This document shows, piece by piece, positions 26,786 to 36,403 of a stretch of 64,000 bases of DNA. The stretch's first letter is position 1. Every line of letters starts with the position of its first letter. A program made the translations under genes and the position numbers. The DNA is from Streptomyces sp. Sge12 (GTDB taxonomy: Bacteria > Actinomycetota > Actinomycetes > Streptomycetales > Streptomycetaceae): contig NZ_CP020555.1 of assembly GCF_002080455.1 (NCBI RefSeq), forward strand, positions 372,001 to 436,000, read 5' to 3'. Under the pieces are notes generated by a model. The model did not search any database. It worked only from the letters and a program-made list of their open reading frames with translations, and was not told the DNA's origin.

Positions 26786-29700
26786 ATGAAGGCGGTAACG
26801 GTGGCGGGCGGTTCCTCGGACGACCCGGAGATCGAGTCGGAGACCACCGTCCAGCAGACGGAACCCGAACCGACGACCCCCACGGACGCGGGCGCGCGCG
26901 GTGCCAAGGCCGAGCCGGCACGCGGGACCGTGACGGAACCCGACGTCGAGGCGGAGGACACTCCCGCCGAGCCGAAGGCACAGGCCGAGAACCCCGCCGG
27001 GGACGCGGACACGCGCGGGCCGAAGACCCACGCCGGGTCTGAAGCCCAGACCGACCCCATGCCCGGGGGCGAGCCGGAACTCAGCGGCGAAGCCGAACTC
27101 GAGGACGAGGCCGGGACCGAGGCTACGGGCGACCCCCAAACCCCCGCCGGACCGAACGCCCAGTCCGAGAACCGGTCCGGGATCGCGGGCACGCCCGTGC
27201 CCAAGGCCGAGCCGGGAACGGGAGCCGAGCCCGAGGCGCAGGCCGAAGCCGGTGCCGCAGGCACGCGCGGACCGAAGGCCGGTCGGCCCGAAGCCGAGAC
27301 CGACGCCGGGGCCCAGGGCGACCCCCGAACCCCCACCGGACCGAACGCCCAGGCAGAGAACGCTCCCTCCGAGCCCAAGGCACAGGCCGAAGCCAGTGCC
27401 GCAGGCACGAGCGGGCCGAGGGCCGGTCGGCCGGGGGCGGACACTGGCGCCGACGCGCCAAAGAGCCACACCGGGGCCGAGGCCCAGGCGGACCCCCGAA
27501 CCCCCGCCGGACCGAAGGCCCAGACCGAGAACCGGTCCGGGGACGCGGGCACGCGCGGTCCCAAGGCCGAGCAGGGGACGGGCGCCGAGCCCAAGGCGCA
27601 GGGCGCCCCCCGGCCGGAAGACGCGGCGCGCCCCGACGCCCAAGCAGAAGACGCTCCCGCCGAACCCAAGGCGCAGGTCGAAGACGGTGCTGCAGGCACG
27701 CGCGGGCCGAAGGCCGGTCGGCCGGGGGCGGACACTGGCGCTGACGCGCCGAAGAGCCGCACCGGGGCCGAGGCTCAGGGCGAACCCCGGTCCGGGGGCA
27801 CGGCCGAACGCAGCGGCGAAGCCGAACTCGCGGACGAGGCAGACTCCGACACCAAGCCGGCTACGGACGCCGCACCGAAGGCCGGGCAGGCCGAAGCTGA
27901 GGCTGGCGCCGACGCGCCGAAGGCTCAGGCCGACTCTGGAACCCCCGCCGGACCGAAGGCCCGGGCCGAGGACCGAACCGGGGTCGCGGACCCGCGTGGG
28001 CCGAAGGACGGGCAGGCCGAGGCTGAGGCCGGCGCCGACGCGCCGAAGAGCCGCACCGGGGCCGAGGCGCAGGCCGGCCCCCGAACCCCCGCCGGACCGC
28101 ACGCCCGGGCCGAGAACCGGTCCGGCGTCGCGGACCCCAGTGGGCCGAAGGCCGGACGGGCCGAGGCCAAGACCGGCGCCGACGCGCCGAAGGCTGACGC
28201 CGAGGCCGAGGCTCACGCCGGCGGGGCCGAGGCTCAGGCCGGCACCCGGCCCGGGGTCGCTGATCCGCGTGGGCCGAAGGCCGGCGGGGCCGGCGCACGG
28301 TCCGGCGGCGGAGGCGAACTCGGGGACGCGGCGGGCTCTGACGCCGAGTCGGGCGAGGGCCGGGGCGGGGGTGCGGCTGGGGCCGGGGGGGACGAGACGC
28401 AGGTCATCGCTCGGCCCGGGGCCCGCCCGCGCACCGGGCCGTCCTGGGCGCGGGACGTGGAGCCCGATGCCGAGCGGACGAGCCAGTTCGTCGCGCTCAA
28501 GGACCTCGACACGCCCGCGCCGGCGCCCGCGCCCGTCGCGCCCCGCCCGGCGCCGCCCGCGCCCGCGGCCCCGGCCGCGCCGCAGCCGCCGTTGGAGCTG
28601 CTGGCCGACCTCACCAACACCCCTCCCCCGGCGGAGACCCCGCGCCGGACCGCGCTGCGCCGCGTCAAGATATGGACGCCGATCCTGCTCCTCCTCGTGG
28701 GCGCGGGCGCCGGCGCCCAGTTGCTGCGCCCACTGCCCGCCGCGCAGCTCGTCGCCGCCAAGAGCGACCACACCGTCGACGGGAAGTTCTCCATCCCCTG
28801 GCCCGCCAAGGGCCAGGGCGCCGTCCGCGTCTCCGGCTCCGGCGACCTCGGCACCTTCGGTGAGCAGAAGCCGGTCCCCACGGCCAGTGTGGCCAAGGTG
28901 ATGACGGCCTACGTGATCCTCAAGGGCCATCCGCTGCGCAAGTCGGAGCCCGGTCCCGACATCACCATCGACGCGAAGACGGTCGCGGACGGAAACTCCG
29001 AGCACGAGTCCCGTATCTCCGGGCTGACCGCCGGTACGAAGTTCAGCCAGCAGGACATGCTCAAGATGCTCATGATCCCCTCGGGGAACAACGTCGCCCG
29101 GCTGCTGGCGCGCTGGGACTCCGGCACCGACTCCGAGGCCGCGTTCGTCGCGAAGATGAACGCGGCCGCCAAGGAGCTCGGGATGACGAGCACCACGTAC
29201 TCGGACCCCAGCGGTCTGGACGCGGGCACCGTCAGCACCGCCGCCGATCAGCTGAAGCTCGCCGAGGCCGTCATGAAGGACGAGACGTTCCGGTCGATCG
29301 TCGCCCTCCCGAACGCCACGATCAAGGGGCTGTCCCAGCGTCTCGAGAACAACAACATCCTGCTCAACACCCAGGGGCTCAGCATCCGGGGCATCAAGAC
29401 CGGTTCCAGCACCCCGGCCGGCGGAACCCTGATGTGGGCGGCGTACAAGTCGATCGGTGACGAGACGCCGTTGATCCTTGGGACGTTGATGGACCAGCGG
29501 GCGGAGGGGCCGGACGAGGACGGCGGGGACAGCCTGAAGCTGGTGCTGGCGAACAGCAAGACGATCATCGAGGCGGTACGGACGGCGCTCGCGTCGGTCC
29601 CCGTGATCCGCAAGGGCGATGTCGTCGGGCACGTGGACGACGGGCTGGGCGGCCGTACGCCGCTGGTGGCGGCCAAGGACCTGAACGTGATCGGCGTACC

Positions 29701-29890
29701 GGGCCAGCAGGTGAAGCTGTCCCTCGGCCCCGCCGCCGGCGGCGGACCGCTGCCGCACGCTGCGAAGGACGGCGCCGAGGTGGGCGTGCTGACGGTCGGC
29801 AGCGGCGAGGGCGCCAAGAGCGTGCCCGTCGCGGTCAAGGGGGCTCTGGTCGAGCCCTCGTTCGGGACCCGGCTGACCCGCGGCCGCTGA
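26786..29890 (+). CDS. D-alanyl-D-alanine carboxypeptidase (S11) with ~600-residue repeat extension
   Basis: 1,034 residues. The first ~600 are a degenerate repeat of Ala, Gly, Pro, Glu, Asp and Lys built from units like GPKAGRPGADTGADAPKS and AEAQADPRTPAGPKAQ; they should be disordered. A membrane segment follows at about 629-648 (IWTPILLLLVGAGAGAQLL). The extracellular penicillin-binding domain has the S11 motifs SVAK (S701, K704), SGN (766-768) and KTG (871-873), so it should trim the terminal D-Ala of peptidoglycan stem peptides. The C-terminal ~150 residues form a beta-rich domain. A signal-anchor topology would put the repeat in the cytoplasm. An ATG at 26657 is possible but would span the hairpin. 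Confidence 0.88.
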   Translation: MKAVTVAGGSSDDPEIESETTVQQTEPEPTTPTDAGARGAKAEPARGTVTEPDVEAEDTPAEPKAQAENPAGDADTRGPKTHAGSEAQTDPMPGGEPELSGEAELEDEAGTEATGDPQTPAGPNAQSENRSGIAGTPVPKAEPGTGAEPEAQAEAGAAGTRGPKAGRPEAETDAGAQGDPRTPTGPNAQAENAPSEPKAQAEASAAGTSGPRAGRPGADTGADAPKSHTGAEAQADPRTPAGPKAQTENRSGDAGTRGPKAEQGTGAEPKAQGAPRPEDAARPDAQAEDAPAEPKAQVEDGAAGTRGPKAGRPGADTGADAPKSRTGAEAQGEPRSGGTAERSGEAELADEADSDTKPATDAAPKAGQAEAEAGADAPKAQADSGTPAGPKARAEDRTGVADPRGPKDGQAEAEAGADAPKSRTGAEAQAGPRTPAGPHARAENRSGVADPSGPKAGRAEAKTGADAPKADAEAEAHAGGAEAQAGTRPGVADPRGPKAGGAGARSGGGGELGDAAGSDAESGEGRGGGAAGAGGDETQVIARPGARPRTGPSWARDVEPDAERTSQFVALKDLDTPAPAPAPVAPRPAPPAPAAPAAPQPPLELLADLTNTPPPAETPRRTALRRVKIWTPILLLLVGAGAGAQLLRPLPAAQLVAAKSDHTVDGKFSIPWPAKGQGAVRVSGSGDLGTFGEQKPVPTASVAKVMTAYVILKGHPLRKSEPGPDITIDAKTVADGNSEHESRISGLTAGTKFSQQDMLKMLMIPSGNNVARLLARWDSGTDSEAAFVAKMNAAAKELGMTSTTYSDPSGLDAGTVSTAADQLKLAEAVMKDETFRSIVALPNATIKGLSQRLENNNILLNTQGLSIRGIKTGSSTPAGGTLMWAAYKSIGDETPLILGTLMDQRAEGPDEDGGDSLKLVLANSKTIIEAVRTALASVPVIRKGDVVGHVDDGLGGRTPLVAAKDLNVIGVPGQQVKLSLGPAAGGGPLPHAAKDGAEVGVLTVGSGEGAKSVPVAVKGALVEPSFGTRLTRGR

Positions 29891-29919
29891 CCCACGGCCG
29901 TTGAATCGCGGACGGGTGA

Positions 29920-29953
29920 GGGGAGGCCGCGGCCCGCGGGCCGCGGCCTCCCC
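29920..29953. terminator. Bidirectional terminator
   Basis: A perfect 16-bp inverted repeat (29920-29935 with 29938-29953) and only two unpaired bases between the arms, lying between the converging carboxypeptidase (plus) and the 29959 gene (minus). Confidence 0.85.
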
Positions 29954-29958
29954 TTCGT

Positions 29959-30765
29959 TCAGGCGGTCCGGGACGGGCGGCCGGAGCCGCGTGTCAGGGA
30001 GTACCCGAAGACCCCCGCGAGGGCGGCGAGCACTCCGCCCGCGGCGGTCCAGATCCAGCGGTCCGACCACCAGCCGCCGGACCAGCCGTCCTCCGGCTCG
30101 CGCAGGGTGGCCGTCACGGTGCCCGCGACCAGCGGGGTGGAGAGGGAGGCGTCCACGGCCTGGATGCCGCCGGTCTCCTTGACCTCGGCCTCGACGGAGG
30201 CCCGTACCGGGAGGCCCAGGTCCTCCTCCGGCAGGTCGACGACGGTCAGGCGCACGTAGTAGCTGCCCGGCAGCGGATCGTTGGCCCACTGATCGGCGCC
30301 GGCGCGTACGGTGCGCAGGGTGCAGGACAGTTCGACCGTGGCGGCGTCCTTGGCGGCGGCCGCGGTCTGCGTGCCGTAGGTGCACGCCTGCCGGCGGCGC
30401 AGCCCGTCGTACACGTCGAGCTGCCAGGTCGAGGCACCGTGGCGGGCCTTGGACTCGGGCAGGGTGACGGCGGCCTTCACCGTGGCGCGCTGCTGCGCGT
30501 CGATCGGCAGCACCCAGTAGAGGTAGTCGCCGCTGGACGCGCCGGCCGTGGCCTTCTGGCCGGGGCGGAACGCGGCGGCGGTACGGAAGCTGGTGCCCGC
30601 CTCGGTCGGAGCGGACTCGGTGGCCTTGGCCCCGCCGGGGCTCGCGGAGGCGGTGGCGCTCGGCGAGGGCGTGTCCGCGACGGCCGTGCCGACAGCCGTA
30701 CCCGCCACCGTGAGGGCGGCGGCCGCGGCCAGCAGGGACGCGGTCAGTGTGCCTACTCTACGCAT
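29959..30765 (-). CDS. Exported protein with C-terminal membrane anchor
   Basis: 268 residues. A signal peptide (LTASLLAAAAALTVAGTAVGTAVA) is followed by a Ser/Ala/Pro linker, a beta-rich domain (GDYLYWVLPIDAQQRATVKAAVTLP; two cysteines) and a C-terminal transmembrane helix (WIWTAAGGVLAALAGVFGY) with a basic tail. The start overlaps the stop of the upstream VWA gene by one base (TGATG), so the two are translationally coupled. It probably works on the cell surface with that VWA protein; function unknown. Confidence 0.85.
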   Translation of the reverse strand: MRRVGTLTASLLAAAAALTVAGTAVGTAVADTPSPSATASASPGGAKATESAPTEAGTSFRTAAAFRPGQKATAGASSGDYLYWVLPIDAQQRATVKAAVTLPESKARHGASTWQLDVYDGLRRRQACTYGTQTAAAAKDAATVELSCTLRTVRAGADQWANDPLPGSYYVRLTVVDLPEEDLGLPVRASVEAEVKETGGIQAVDASLSTPLVAGTVTATLREPEDGWSGGWWSDRWIWTAAGGVLAALAGVFGYSLTRGSGRPSRTA

Positions 30766-32042
30766 CAGTTGGTCCTCCAGACGGAGATGCGCCAGCGGGA
30801 GATCCATCCCCACACCAGACCGGCCAGCAGCCCGGCGAGCGCCAGCACGGCCAGCAGCCACCAACCCCGCCCGAGGCCGAAGGCGGCGACGTCGGAGGCC
30901 TCGTCGGGTCCGTCCACCAGGTCGACGGTCAGCTCGACGGGCATGCCCGGGGTCGTCTTGACGGAGGCGGGAGCGGAGAAGGAGTTGCTGACCTGGAGGC
31001 AGACGGTTTCGGGCACGGGCTTGTCGTCCGAGTCCGCTCCGTCGATCTCGGCCTTCGGGTAGCGCAGGCCGGTGGACAGGACGTCGGTGCGCCCGTCACC
31101 CGCCTCCGAGCCGCGTACGATCTCGCGCCCGTGGACGGTGGTGGCGCGCAGCAGGACGCCGTAGTCGTTGTTGACGGCCCGGTCGGCGCCGATGCTGACC
31201 GAGGCGCGCAGTTCCTGGCCCGGCAGGACGTCGACGCGGTACCAGCGGTGCTCCCCGAAGGTCTCGCGGTCGCTGTAGAGGCCGGCCTTCAGCTGGGGTG
31301 CGCCCGCGCACTGCTTGGCGCCCTCGGTGGCAACCGGGTTGACGACCGGGTCCGCGGCCCGGTCGACGAGTTGCTTCACTCTGCTGGAGAGGTCCGCCTT
31401 GTGCTGCACCGAGGTGTAGGTGCCTCCGGTGGCCTCGGCGATGCAGGTCAGCTGGGCCCGGGTCTTGGCGTCGGGGACCAGTCCGAGGGTGTCGATGACC
31501 AGGTGGATGCCCTTGGCGGCGATGTCGCGGGCCACTTCGCACGGGTCGAGCGGGGCGCAGGTGTCCTCGCCGTCCGTGATGAGCACGATCCGCTTGGTGG
31601 CGTTGCCGCCCTCGAGGTCCTGGGCCGCACCGAGCAGGGCCGGTCCGATGGGCGTCCAGCCGGTGGGGGCCAGGGTCGCCACGGCGGTCTTCGCCTCGGT
31701 CCGGTCGAGGGGTCCGACCGGGTAGAGCTGCTTGGTGTCCTTGCAGCCGAGCGCCCTGTCGTCGCCGGGGTAGGTGGCGCCCAGGGTCCGTATGCCGAGG
31801 CGCACCTCGGCGGGGACCGCGTCGATGACCTCGTTGAACGCCTGCTTGGCCGCGGCCATGCGGGACTGTCCGTCGATGTCGTTGGCCCGCATGGAGCCGC
31901 TGACGTCGAGGACGAGGTCGACCTTGGGGGGTTCCTTCGCCGTCGGTCCGTCGGCGGCGGCGGCGCTCGCCGGGAAGAGCCCGACGGCCAGGGCGGCGAG
32001 CAGGCCGCACGCCCCGACCGCAAGCCGTTTTCTAGTGATCAT
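30765..32042 (-). CDS. VWA-domain exported protein with C-terminal membrane anchor
   Basis: 425 residues. A signal peptide is followed by a von Willebrand factor A domain with the metal-site motif DVSGSM (DxSxS), a Thr in the GWTPIG loop and an Asp in LITDGEDT. A second beta domain follows, then a C-terminal helix (WWLLAVLALAGLLAGLVWGW) and a short basic tail. VWA domains bind protein partners through a bound metal ion. The adjacent coupled gene encodes a protein with the same topology, a likely partner. Confidence 0.9.
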   Translation of the reverse strand: MITRKRLAVGACGLLAALAVGLFPASAAAADGPTAKEPPKVDLVLDVSGSMRANDIDGQSRMAAAKQAFNEVIDAVPAEVRLGIRTLGATYPGDDRALGCKDTKQLYPVGPLDRTEAKTAVATLAPTGWTPIGPALLGAAQDLEGGNATKRIVLITDGEDTCAPLDPCEVARDIAAKGIHLVIDTLGLVPDAKTRAQLTCIAEATGGTYTSVQHKADLSSRVKQLVDRAADPVVNPVATEGAKQCAGAPQLKAGLYSDRETFGEHRWYRVDVLPGQELRASVSIGADRAVNNDYGVLLRATTVHGREIVRGSEAGDGRTDVLSTGLRYPKAEIDGADSDDKPVPETVCLQVSNSFSAPASVKTTPGMPVELTVDLVDGPDEASDVAAFGLGRGWWLLAVLALAGLLAGLVWGWISRWRISVWRTN

Positions 32043-32258
32043 CGCCGGATCGTATTGAGGATCGTCCGGCAATCCAAAACGGGCTGCCGGGGCGGTCCTT
32101 CGGGGTGCGCGTACGGTGTGCGCGGCCCTGCGGCGGGCGGCTGCGGGGTGGCCGGGGAGCCGCTTGGCGGCGGCCGGGGGCGGTCGGTGCCGGCGGGCGG
32201 GGGCGGACCGGCGGATATCCGGGTGCATGGGGCGGACCGCCCGATCTAGGCTCGGGGG

Positions 32259-32615
32259 ATGAGTGCTACCCGTACCTTCCGTATCACCGTCCGCGGCTCC
32301 TTCGACGGCCTGACCGACGAGCAGCGCACCGAGCTGCTCGCCGCCGCGCCCGAGCACGACATGCTGCGCGCGGAGTTCACCGCCGAGGGGCACCTCACGT
32401 ACGACTTGGCGGCCCGTCCCTTCTTCACCTTCCGTTTCCTGGACTCGGGTGAGGCCGAGGAGGACATCCTCGACGCGACGGCCCGCGCGGAACTGGTGGC
32501 GGAGAGCTGGCTGACCGAGCGCGGGTACGGCTTCAAGCAGCTGAAGTCGCAGGCCCAGGACATGTCGCTGGCTCCGCTGGGCAAGCGGCAGCGCCGGGAG
32601 GCGGCCCGCGGCTGA
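32259..32615 (+). CDS. DUF6204 family protein
   Basis: A 118-residue soluble protein starting MSATRTFRITVRGSFDGL. It continues with LTYDLAARPFFTFRFLDSGE and a basic C-terminus (LGKRQRREAARG). This is the pattern of the actinomycete family DUF6204, whose function is unknown. It is a single gene. Confidence 0.8.
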   Translation: MSATRTFRITVRGSFDGLTDEQRTELLAAAPEHDMLRAEFTAEGHLTYDLAARPFFTFRFLDSGEAEEDILDATARAELVAESWLTERGYGFKQLKSQAQDMSLAPLGKRQRREAARG

Positions 32616-33026
32616 CGGATCGGAACCCGGCGTTCGCCCCGGGGGTCCGGGAGGTGGTCGACGCGGCGATGGCCGAGCACGGCCGAGCCGGACAGCGCCG
32701 CCGCCGCTCCCTCCCAACGTCGCGGCTGCTCCTGTCCTGCGGGTGCCGGTCAACGGCATACCGGGCAGCCGGGCCCTCGCCAGGAGGAACGGTCGTCCTT
32801 GGGCCGAGCACGGTCGCGGCTCGGCGGGGACGTGCTGGAGCCTGTTCAGGGAGGCGGCAGGTCCGCTCGCCACTCCGGACATGCCCGGGCCGCCGGCCCG
32901 CGTGTTCGGGGCCTCGTCCTCGTCGGCGCCGTGGCGGGCGGTCCCCCGTACGGGCGGCTCGACGGGCGCCCGCCGCCGGACGGCCGGAGGATCAGTACGG
33001 GAACACGCGACGGGAGCCGACCAAAG
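32616..33026. other. Non-coding stretch
   Basis: 411 bases without a supported gene. Several frames are open only because of GC richness. No hairpin, repeat or promoter stands out apart from a possible distant GGGAG before the next start. Confidence 0.4.
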
Positions 33027-34019
33027 ATGCCGAACACCGCTGGTCGCCCGAGGCGGGCGCGCATCGTCCTGTCGGGCCTCCTGGTCCTCACCGGGGTCGT
33101 CGTGACCGCGTGCGGCGGCGAGGCCCGCGACACCGGGCAGGGGCCCGGAGCAGGGCCCCGCCCCCAGGCGCCGCGCTCCGGCAGGGTCACCGTCGTCTAC
33201 GAGGCCCAAACGGTCGAACCGGAGGACCGGCAGGCCGTGGCGCTGATCCGGAAGTCCCGCGTGCTGGAGCGGACGGCCGACTGGGTGAACAGAGCTCTGG
33301 CCCTCCCGCACGACATGGTCGTGAAGGTCACCGCCGCCGTGCCGCCCGGCGTCACCGACGCCGTCACCCAACCCGACGGCAGGACGATCTTCGTCCCGCC
33401 GTCGTTCCTGACGGCCATCGAGCAGTCCCTCGCCGACGTCGTGAAGACCGTCGAACGGCCCGCCCCGATCCCCGCGTCCGAGTACAACACCGACGATCTG
33501 ACCGTGCTGTCGACCGAGTTCATCTTCGGCCACGAGATGGGCCACGCGCTGCAACGCCAGCTCCTCCTGGCCAACCTCGGCCTCGAAGAGGACGCTGCTG
33601 ACGGCTTCGCGTCCTTCTACACCGTCAACGAGGTCGGCCCGGGCCCATCGCTGGCCGCCGCGGTCCTCTTCGACGAGATCGCCCGCAAGGAAGGCACGCC
33701 GACCCTGGAGGGCATGTCGAGCGACCATCCCGTCACCCAGCAACGGGCCTTCAACTTCCTGTGCTACCTGGAGGGCAGCGACCCGAAGAAGTACCAGAAG
33801 TCCCTGGTCGACAGCGGGTATCTCCCCAAGACCCGCGCCCCCCTCTGCCCCCAGGCGTGGGCGATGCTGGACTACGGCTGGTGGACCCAGCTCCAACCCC
33901 ACTTCAGCGTGGCGTTCAAGGCCCGGGGCGATGAGGAGCAGAAGAAGGCGCATGCGCGGCTGATCGCGGAGACGGAGGCCCTGGCGCGGCGCATCGACGA
34001 TATCCGCACCAGCCAATGA
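33027..34019 (+). CDS. DUF4344-like metallopeptidase lipoprotein
   Basis: 330 residues. A lipobox (GVVVTAC) puts the acylated Cys near residue 29. The zinc motif HEMGH is at 169-173, followed by LEEDAADGFASF, which supplies the likely third ligand. The arrangement matches the DUF4344 putative metallopeptidases, which are found outside the cell in many proteobacteria and actinomycetes. A HPVTQQRAFN segment later in the protein is also typical. The substrate is unknown. Confidence 0.85.
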   Translation: MPNTAGRPRRARIVLSGLLVLTGVVVTACGGEARDTGQGPGAGPRPQAPRSGRVTVVYEAQTVEPEDRQAVALIRKSRVLERTADWVNRALALPHDMVVKVTAAVPPGVTDAVTQPDGRTIFVPPSFLTAIEQSLADVVKTVERPAPIPASEYNTDDLTVLSTEFIFGHEMGHALQRQLLLANLGLEEDAADGFASFYTVNEVGPGPSLAAAVLFDEIARKEGTPTLEGMSSDHPVTQQRAFNFLCYLEGSDPKKYQKSLVDSGYLPKTRAPLCPQAWAMLDYGWWTQLQPHFSVAFKARGDEEQKKAHARLIAETEALARRIDDIRTSQ

Positions 34020-34098
34020 GCCCGTGCGCGTTCTGACCTCAGGGGTCGGCACGGAGACCACGCAGAGCAACGCTCTCCGCAGCTCAGGAGCCGCCGCG

Positions 34099-35790
34099 TC
34101 AGGCGTCGGGGGCGCCGGGCGCGAAGACGGCCGCGAGGTGGGCGGCCAGCGCCCGGGGGTCGGGCGGGGAGAGCCGGGCACCGAGGTATCCGTCCGGGCG
34201 GATCACGAAGGCCGTCGGCGCTTCGGCCGCGTACAGGCGGGCGAACTCGCCGCGGCTGTCGATGTACACCGGGAGCAGGCCGGCGTCGGCCTCGATGCCG
34301 GCGCCCGCGTCCGCCTGCGCGTCCGCATCGGGCGCGAGCAGCACGCAGACCTCGAGCCGGCCGCCGGAGGAGTCCCGTGCCGTCCGGACGAGGCGGTCGA
34401 GCCCGGTTCCGGCACCGGTTGCGATTCCGGCTCCGGCTTCGTAGAGCAGCAGGACGTGTTCCCGCTCGCGCAGGACGTCGTACAGGCGCATCGGGTAGGT
34501 GGAGACGGCGGCTTCGAGGCCTCCGCAGTCGGGTGCGCGGTCGCCCGGCCGCGGGCCGCGGCCCTCGCCGGCCGGGTCGACGATCGGGCTTCCCCGGTAG
34601 CCGACGAGGAGTTGGGCCTCGCGCAGCATCAGCGTCGCCGGGTCGTCCGGGTCGTTCTCCATGCCTTCGACGGCGTGCCGTACGGTGCGGCCGACGACCT
34701 CTTCGCCGACGGGGCGCCGCTCGGCGTCGTAGCTGGCGAGCAGGCCCGGGTGGGCTGCGCCGTCCTCGACGGCGAGGGCGATCTTCCAGGCCAGGTTCCA
34801 GGCGTCCTGGATTCCGGTGTTCATGCCCTGGGCGCCGGTCGGCGGGTGGATGTGGGCCGCGTCCCCGGCGACGAAGACCCGGCCGTGGCCGTAGCGGTCC
34901 ACGATCCGGTGGCTGATGCGGAACACCGAGGTCCAGCGGATGCCGAAGGCGGTGGTGGGTTTCGGTGAGAGCCGGTCCAGGACGGTCTGGATGTCGGCGA
35001 GTTCGGGGCCGCGGCCGCTCTGCAGGCCGTGGGTGACGCCGTCGGAGGCGCCCCCGGCCCCTGCCGCGGTGGAGAGTTCGGGCGGCACCATCATCGACAT
35101 GCGGTACCGGCCCCGGCCGGGCAGGGGGATGCAGACCAGCACGTCGTCGACCGCCCCGGCCGCGTCCGTGTGGAGGGCGCGCAGGGCGTATCCGGGGGGC
35201 AGGTCCCAGTCGACGCGCACGTCGGCGAGCATGTACTCCTCGGCGAAGGCCCCGCCCTCGAAGCCGAGGCCGAGTCCCTTGCGCACGATGCTGTGGGCGC
35301 CGTCGCATCCCAACAGGAAGCGCGTCCGTACCTCTTCCTCCGCCCCGGACGGGGTGCGCAGCCGGCAGGTCACCCCGTGGGCGTCCTGCCCGAACGACAC
35401 CAGCTCGGTGCCGCGTTCGACCGTGGTGCCGAAGCGGCCCAGGTGGTCGTCGAGGATGCGCTCGGTCTCGTACTGCGGCAGCGCCGCGAATCCGTACGGC
35501 ACGTCGGGCGGCACGGAGAGGTCGATCCGGGGCTGCTCGGCGCCGTTGACGTACAGGTACTGGCCCCGCATCGGGACGGCCGCCTCCAGTGCGGCGCGGG
35601 CCAGTCCCATGCGGTCCCAGACCTCCAGGGTGCGCGGCTGGATGCCCACGGCCTTCGCGAAGGGCAGCCTGGCGGGCAGCCGGTCGACGATCCGGACGGA
35701 GACACCGCGTCGGCGCAGTTCCACGGCGGCCGTCAGCCCGACCGGGCCCGCGCCGGCCACCAGTACGTCTGTTGCGTAGGTGTGCGCCAC
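34099..35790 (-). CDS. FAD-dependent aromatic hydroxylase (class A monooxygenase)
   Basis: 563 residues. The GTG at 35790 is chosen because AGGAGG lies 5 nt upstream. The dinucleotide motif VLVAGAGPVGLTAA opens the protein. The flavin motif GRVFVAGDAAHIHPPTGAQGMNTG follows at mid-length, and a thioredoxin-like C-terminal domain of about 160 residues completes the PheA/TetX/polyketide hydroxylase layout. It should hydroxylate an aromatic compound with NAD(P)H and O2. No polyketide cluster is immediately adjacent, so the substrate is open; resistance by drug hydroxylation is one option in this family. Confidence 0.9.
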   Translation of the reverse strand: MAHTYATDVLVAGAGPVGLTAAVELRRRGVSVRIVDRLPARLPFAKAVGIQPRTLEVWDRMGLARAALEAAVPMRGQYLYVNGAEQPRIDLSVPPDVPYGFAALPQYETERILDDHLGRFGTTVERGTELVSFGQDAHGVTCRLRTPSGAEEEVRTRFLLGCDGAHSIVRKGLGLGFEGGAFAEEYMLADVRVDWDLPPGYALRALHTDAAGAVDDVLVCIPLPGRGRYRMSMMVPPELSTAAGAGGASDGVTHGLQSGRGPELADIQTVLDRLSPKPTTAFGIRWTSVFRISHRIVDRYGHGRVFVAGDAAHIHPPTGAQGMNTGIQDAWNLAWKIALAVEDGAAHPGLLASYDAERRPVGEEVVGRTVRHAVEGMENDPDDPATLMLREAQLLVGYRGSPIVDPAGEGRGPRPGDRAPDCGGLEAAVSTYPMRLYDVLREREHVLLLYEAGAGIATGAGTGLDRLVRTARDSSGGRLEVCVLLAPDADAQADAGAGIEADAGLLPVYIDSRGEFARLYAAEAPTAFVIRPDGYLGARLSPPDPRALAAHLAAVFAPGAPDA

Positions 35791-35864
35791 CGGCGCCTCC
35801 TGGCGTGCGGCCCCCGGGGAGGGATGTCCCTCCATGGTGGCCGCGCGCCGGGCGTCCGGCATCT

Positions 35865-36275
35865 TTACTCGATCACGAGGTCCACGTCGATGTTGCCGCG
35901 GGTGGCGCGGGAGTACGGGCAGACCTCGTGCGCCTGCTTGACCAGCAGCGTGCCCGTCTCGCCGGCCAGGGACTCGGGGAGCTCGACGCGCAGGGTGACG
36001 GCGAGGCCGAAGCCGGCGCCGTCCTTGCCGATGGAGACCTCGGCGGTGACGGAGACCTCGCTGGTGTCGGCCTTGGCCTGGCGGCCGACCAGGCCGAGGG
36101 CGCTGGCGAAGCAGGCGGCGTAGCCGGCCGCGAAGAGCTGCTCCGGGTTGGTGCCCTGACCGTTGCCGCCGAGCGCCGGGGGCATGGCGAGGGCGAGGTC
36201 GAGCTGGCCGTCGGAGCTGACGGTGCGGCCCTCGCGGCCGTTGGCGGTGGCGACAGCGGTGTAGAGCGCGTCCAT
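35865..36275 (-). CDS. ohr: Organic hydroperoxide reductase Ohr
   Basis: 136 residues with the two redox cysteines of Ohr at C55 (GYAACFASAL) and C119 (HEVCPYSRATRGN), and E45 in NPEQLF. The protein reduces organic hydroperoxides with lipoyl proteins as electron donors and lies in the cytoplasm. It is divergent from an OhrR-type MarR regulator starting at 36404, the standard arrangement for this stress response. Confidence 0.95.
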   Translation of the reverse strand: MDALYTAVATANGREGRTVSSDGQLDLALAMPPALGGNGQGTNPEQLFAAGYAACFASALGLVGRQAKADTSEVSVTAEVSIGKDGAGFGLAVTLRVELPESLAGETGTLLVKQAHEVCPYSRATRGNIDVDLVIE

Positions 36276-36343
36276 GAGAGGTCCTCTCGCAGAAATGAAC
36301 CGTGGTGGCGGCCGGTGGTCGGCCGCGCTCCACTACTAGAGCA

Positions 36344-36367
36344 CACAATTCAGTTGTGCACAATTCA
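36344..36367. promoter_or_regulatory. OhrR-type operator
   Basis: CACAATTCAGTTGTG (36344-36358) is a dyad with CACAA/TTGTG arms, followed directly by a second CACAATTCA copy at 36359-36367. OhrR operators are AT-rich dyads of this kind between ohr and ohrR. The position between both starts fits autoregulation and repression of ohr. Confidence 0.7.
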
Positions 36368-36403
36368 ATGCCTCGCAAGCCCACCCCGGGTACACTGGGC
36401 GCC

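Noticed and set aside
26669..30385. A 1,238-codon open frame on the minus strand
   Set aside because: Mirror of the repeat region and S11 domain of the carboxypeptidase; the encoded sequence has no motif beyond the mirrored repeat.
32616..33026. Small genes in the 411-bp gap
   Set aside because: Open frames there have no ribosome-binding sites, no motifs and skewed Arg/Pro/Gly content.
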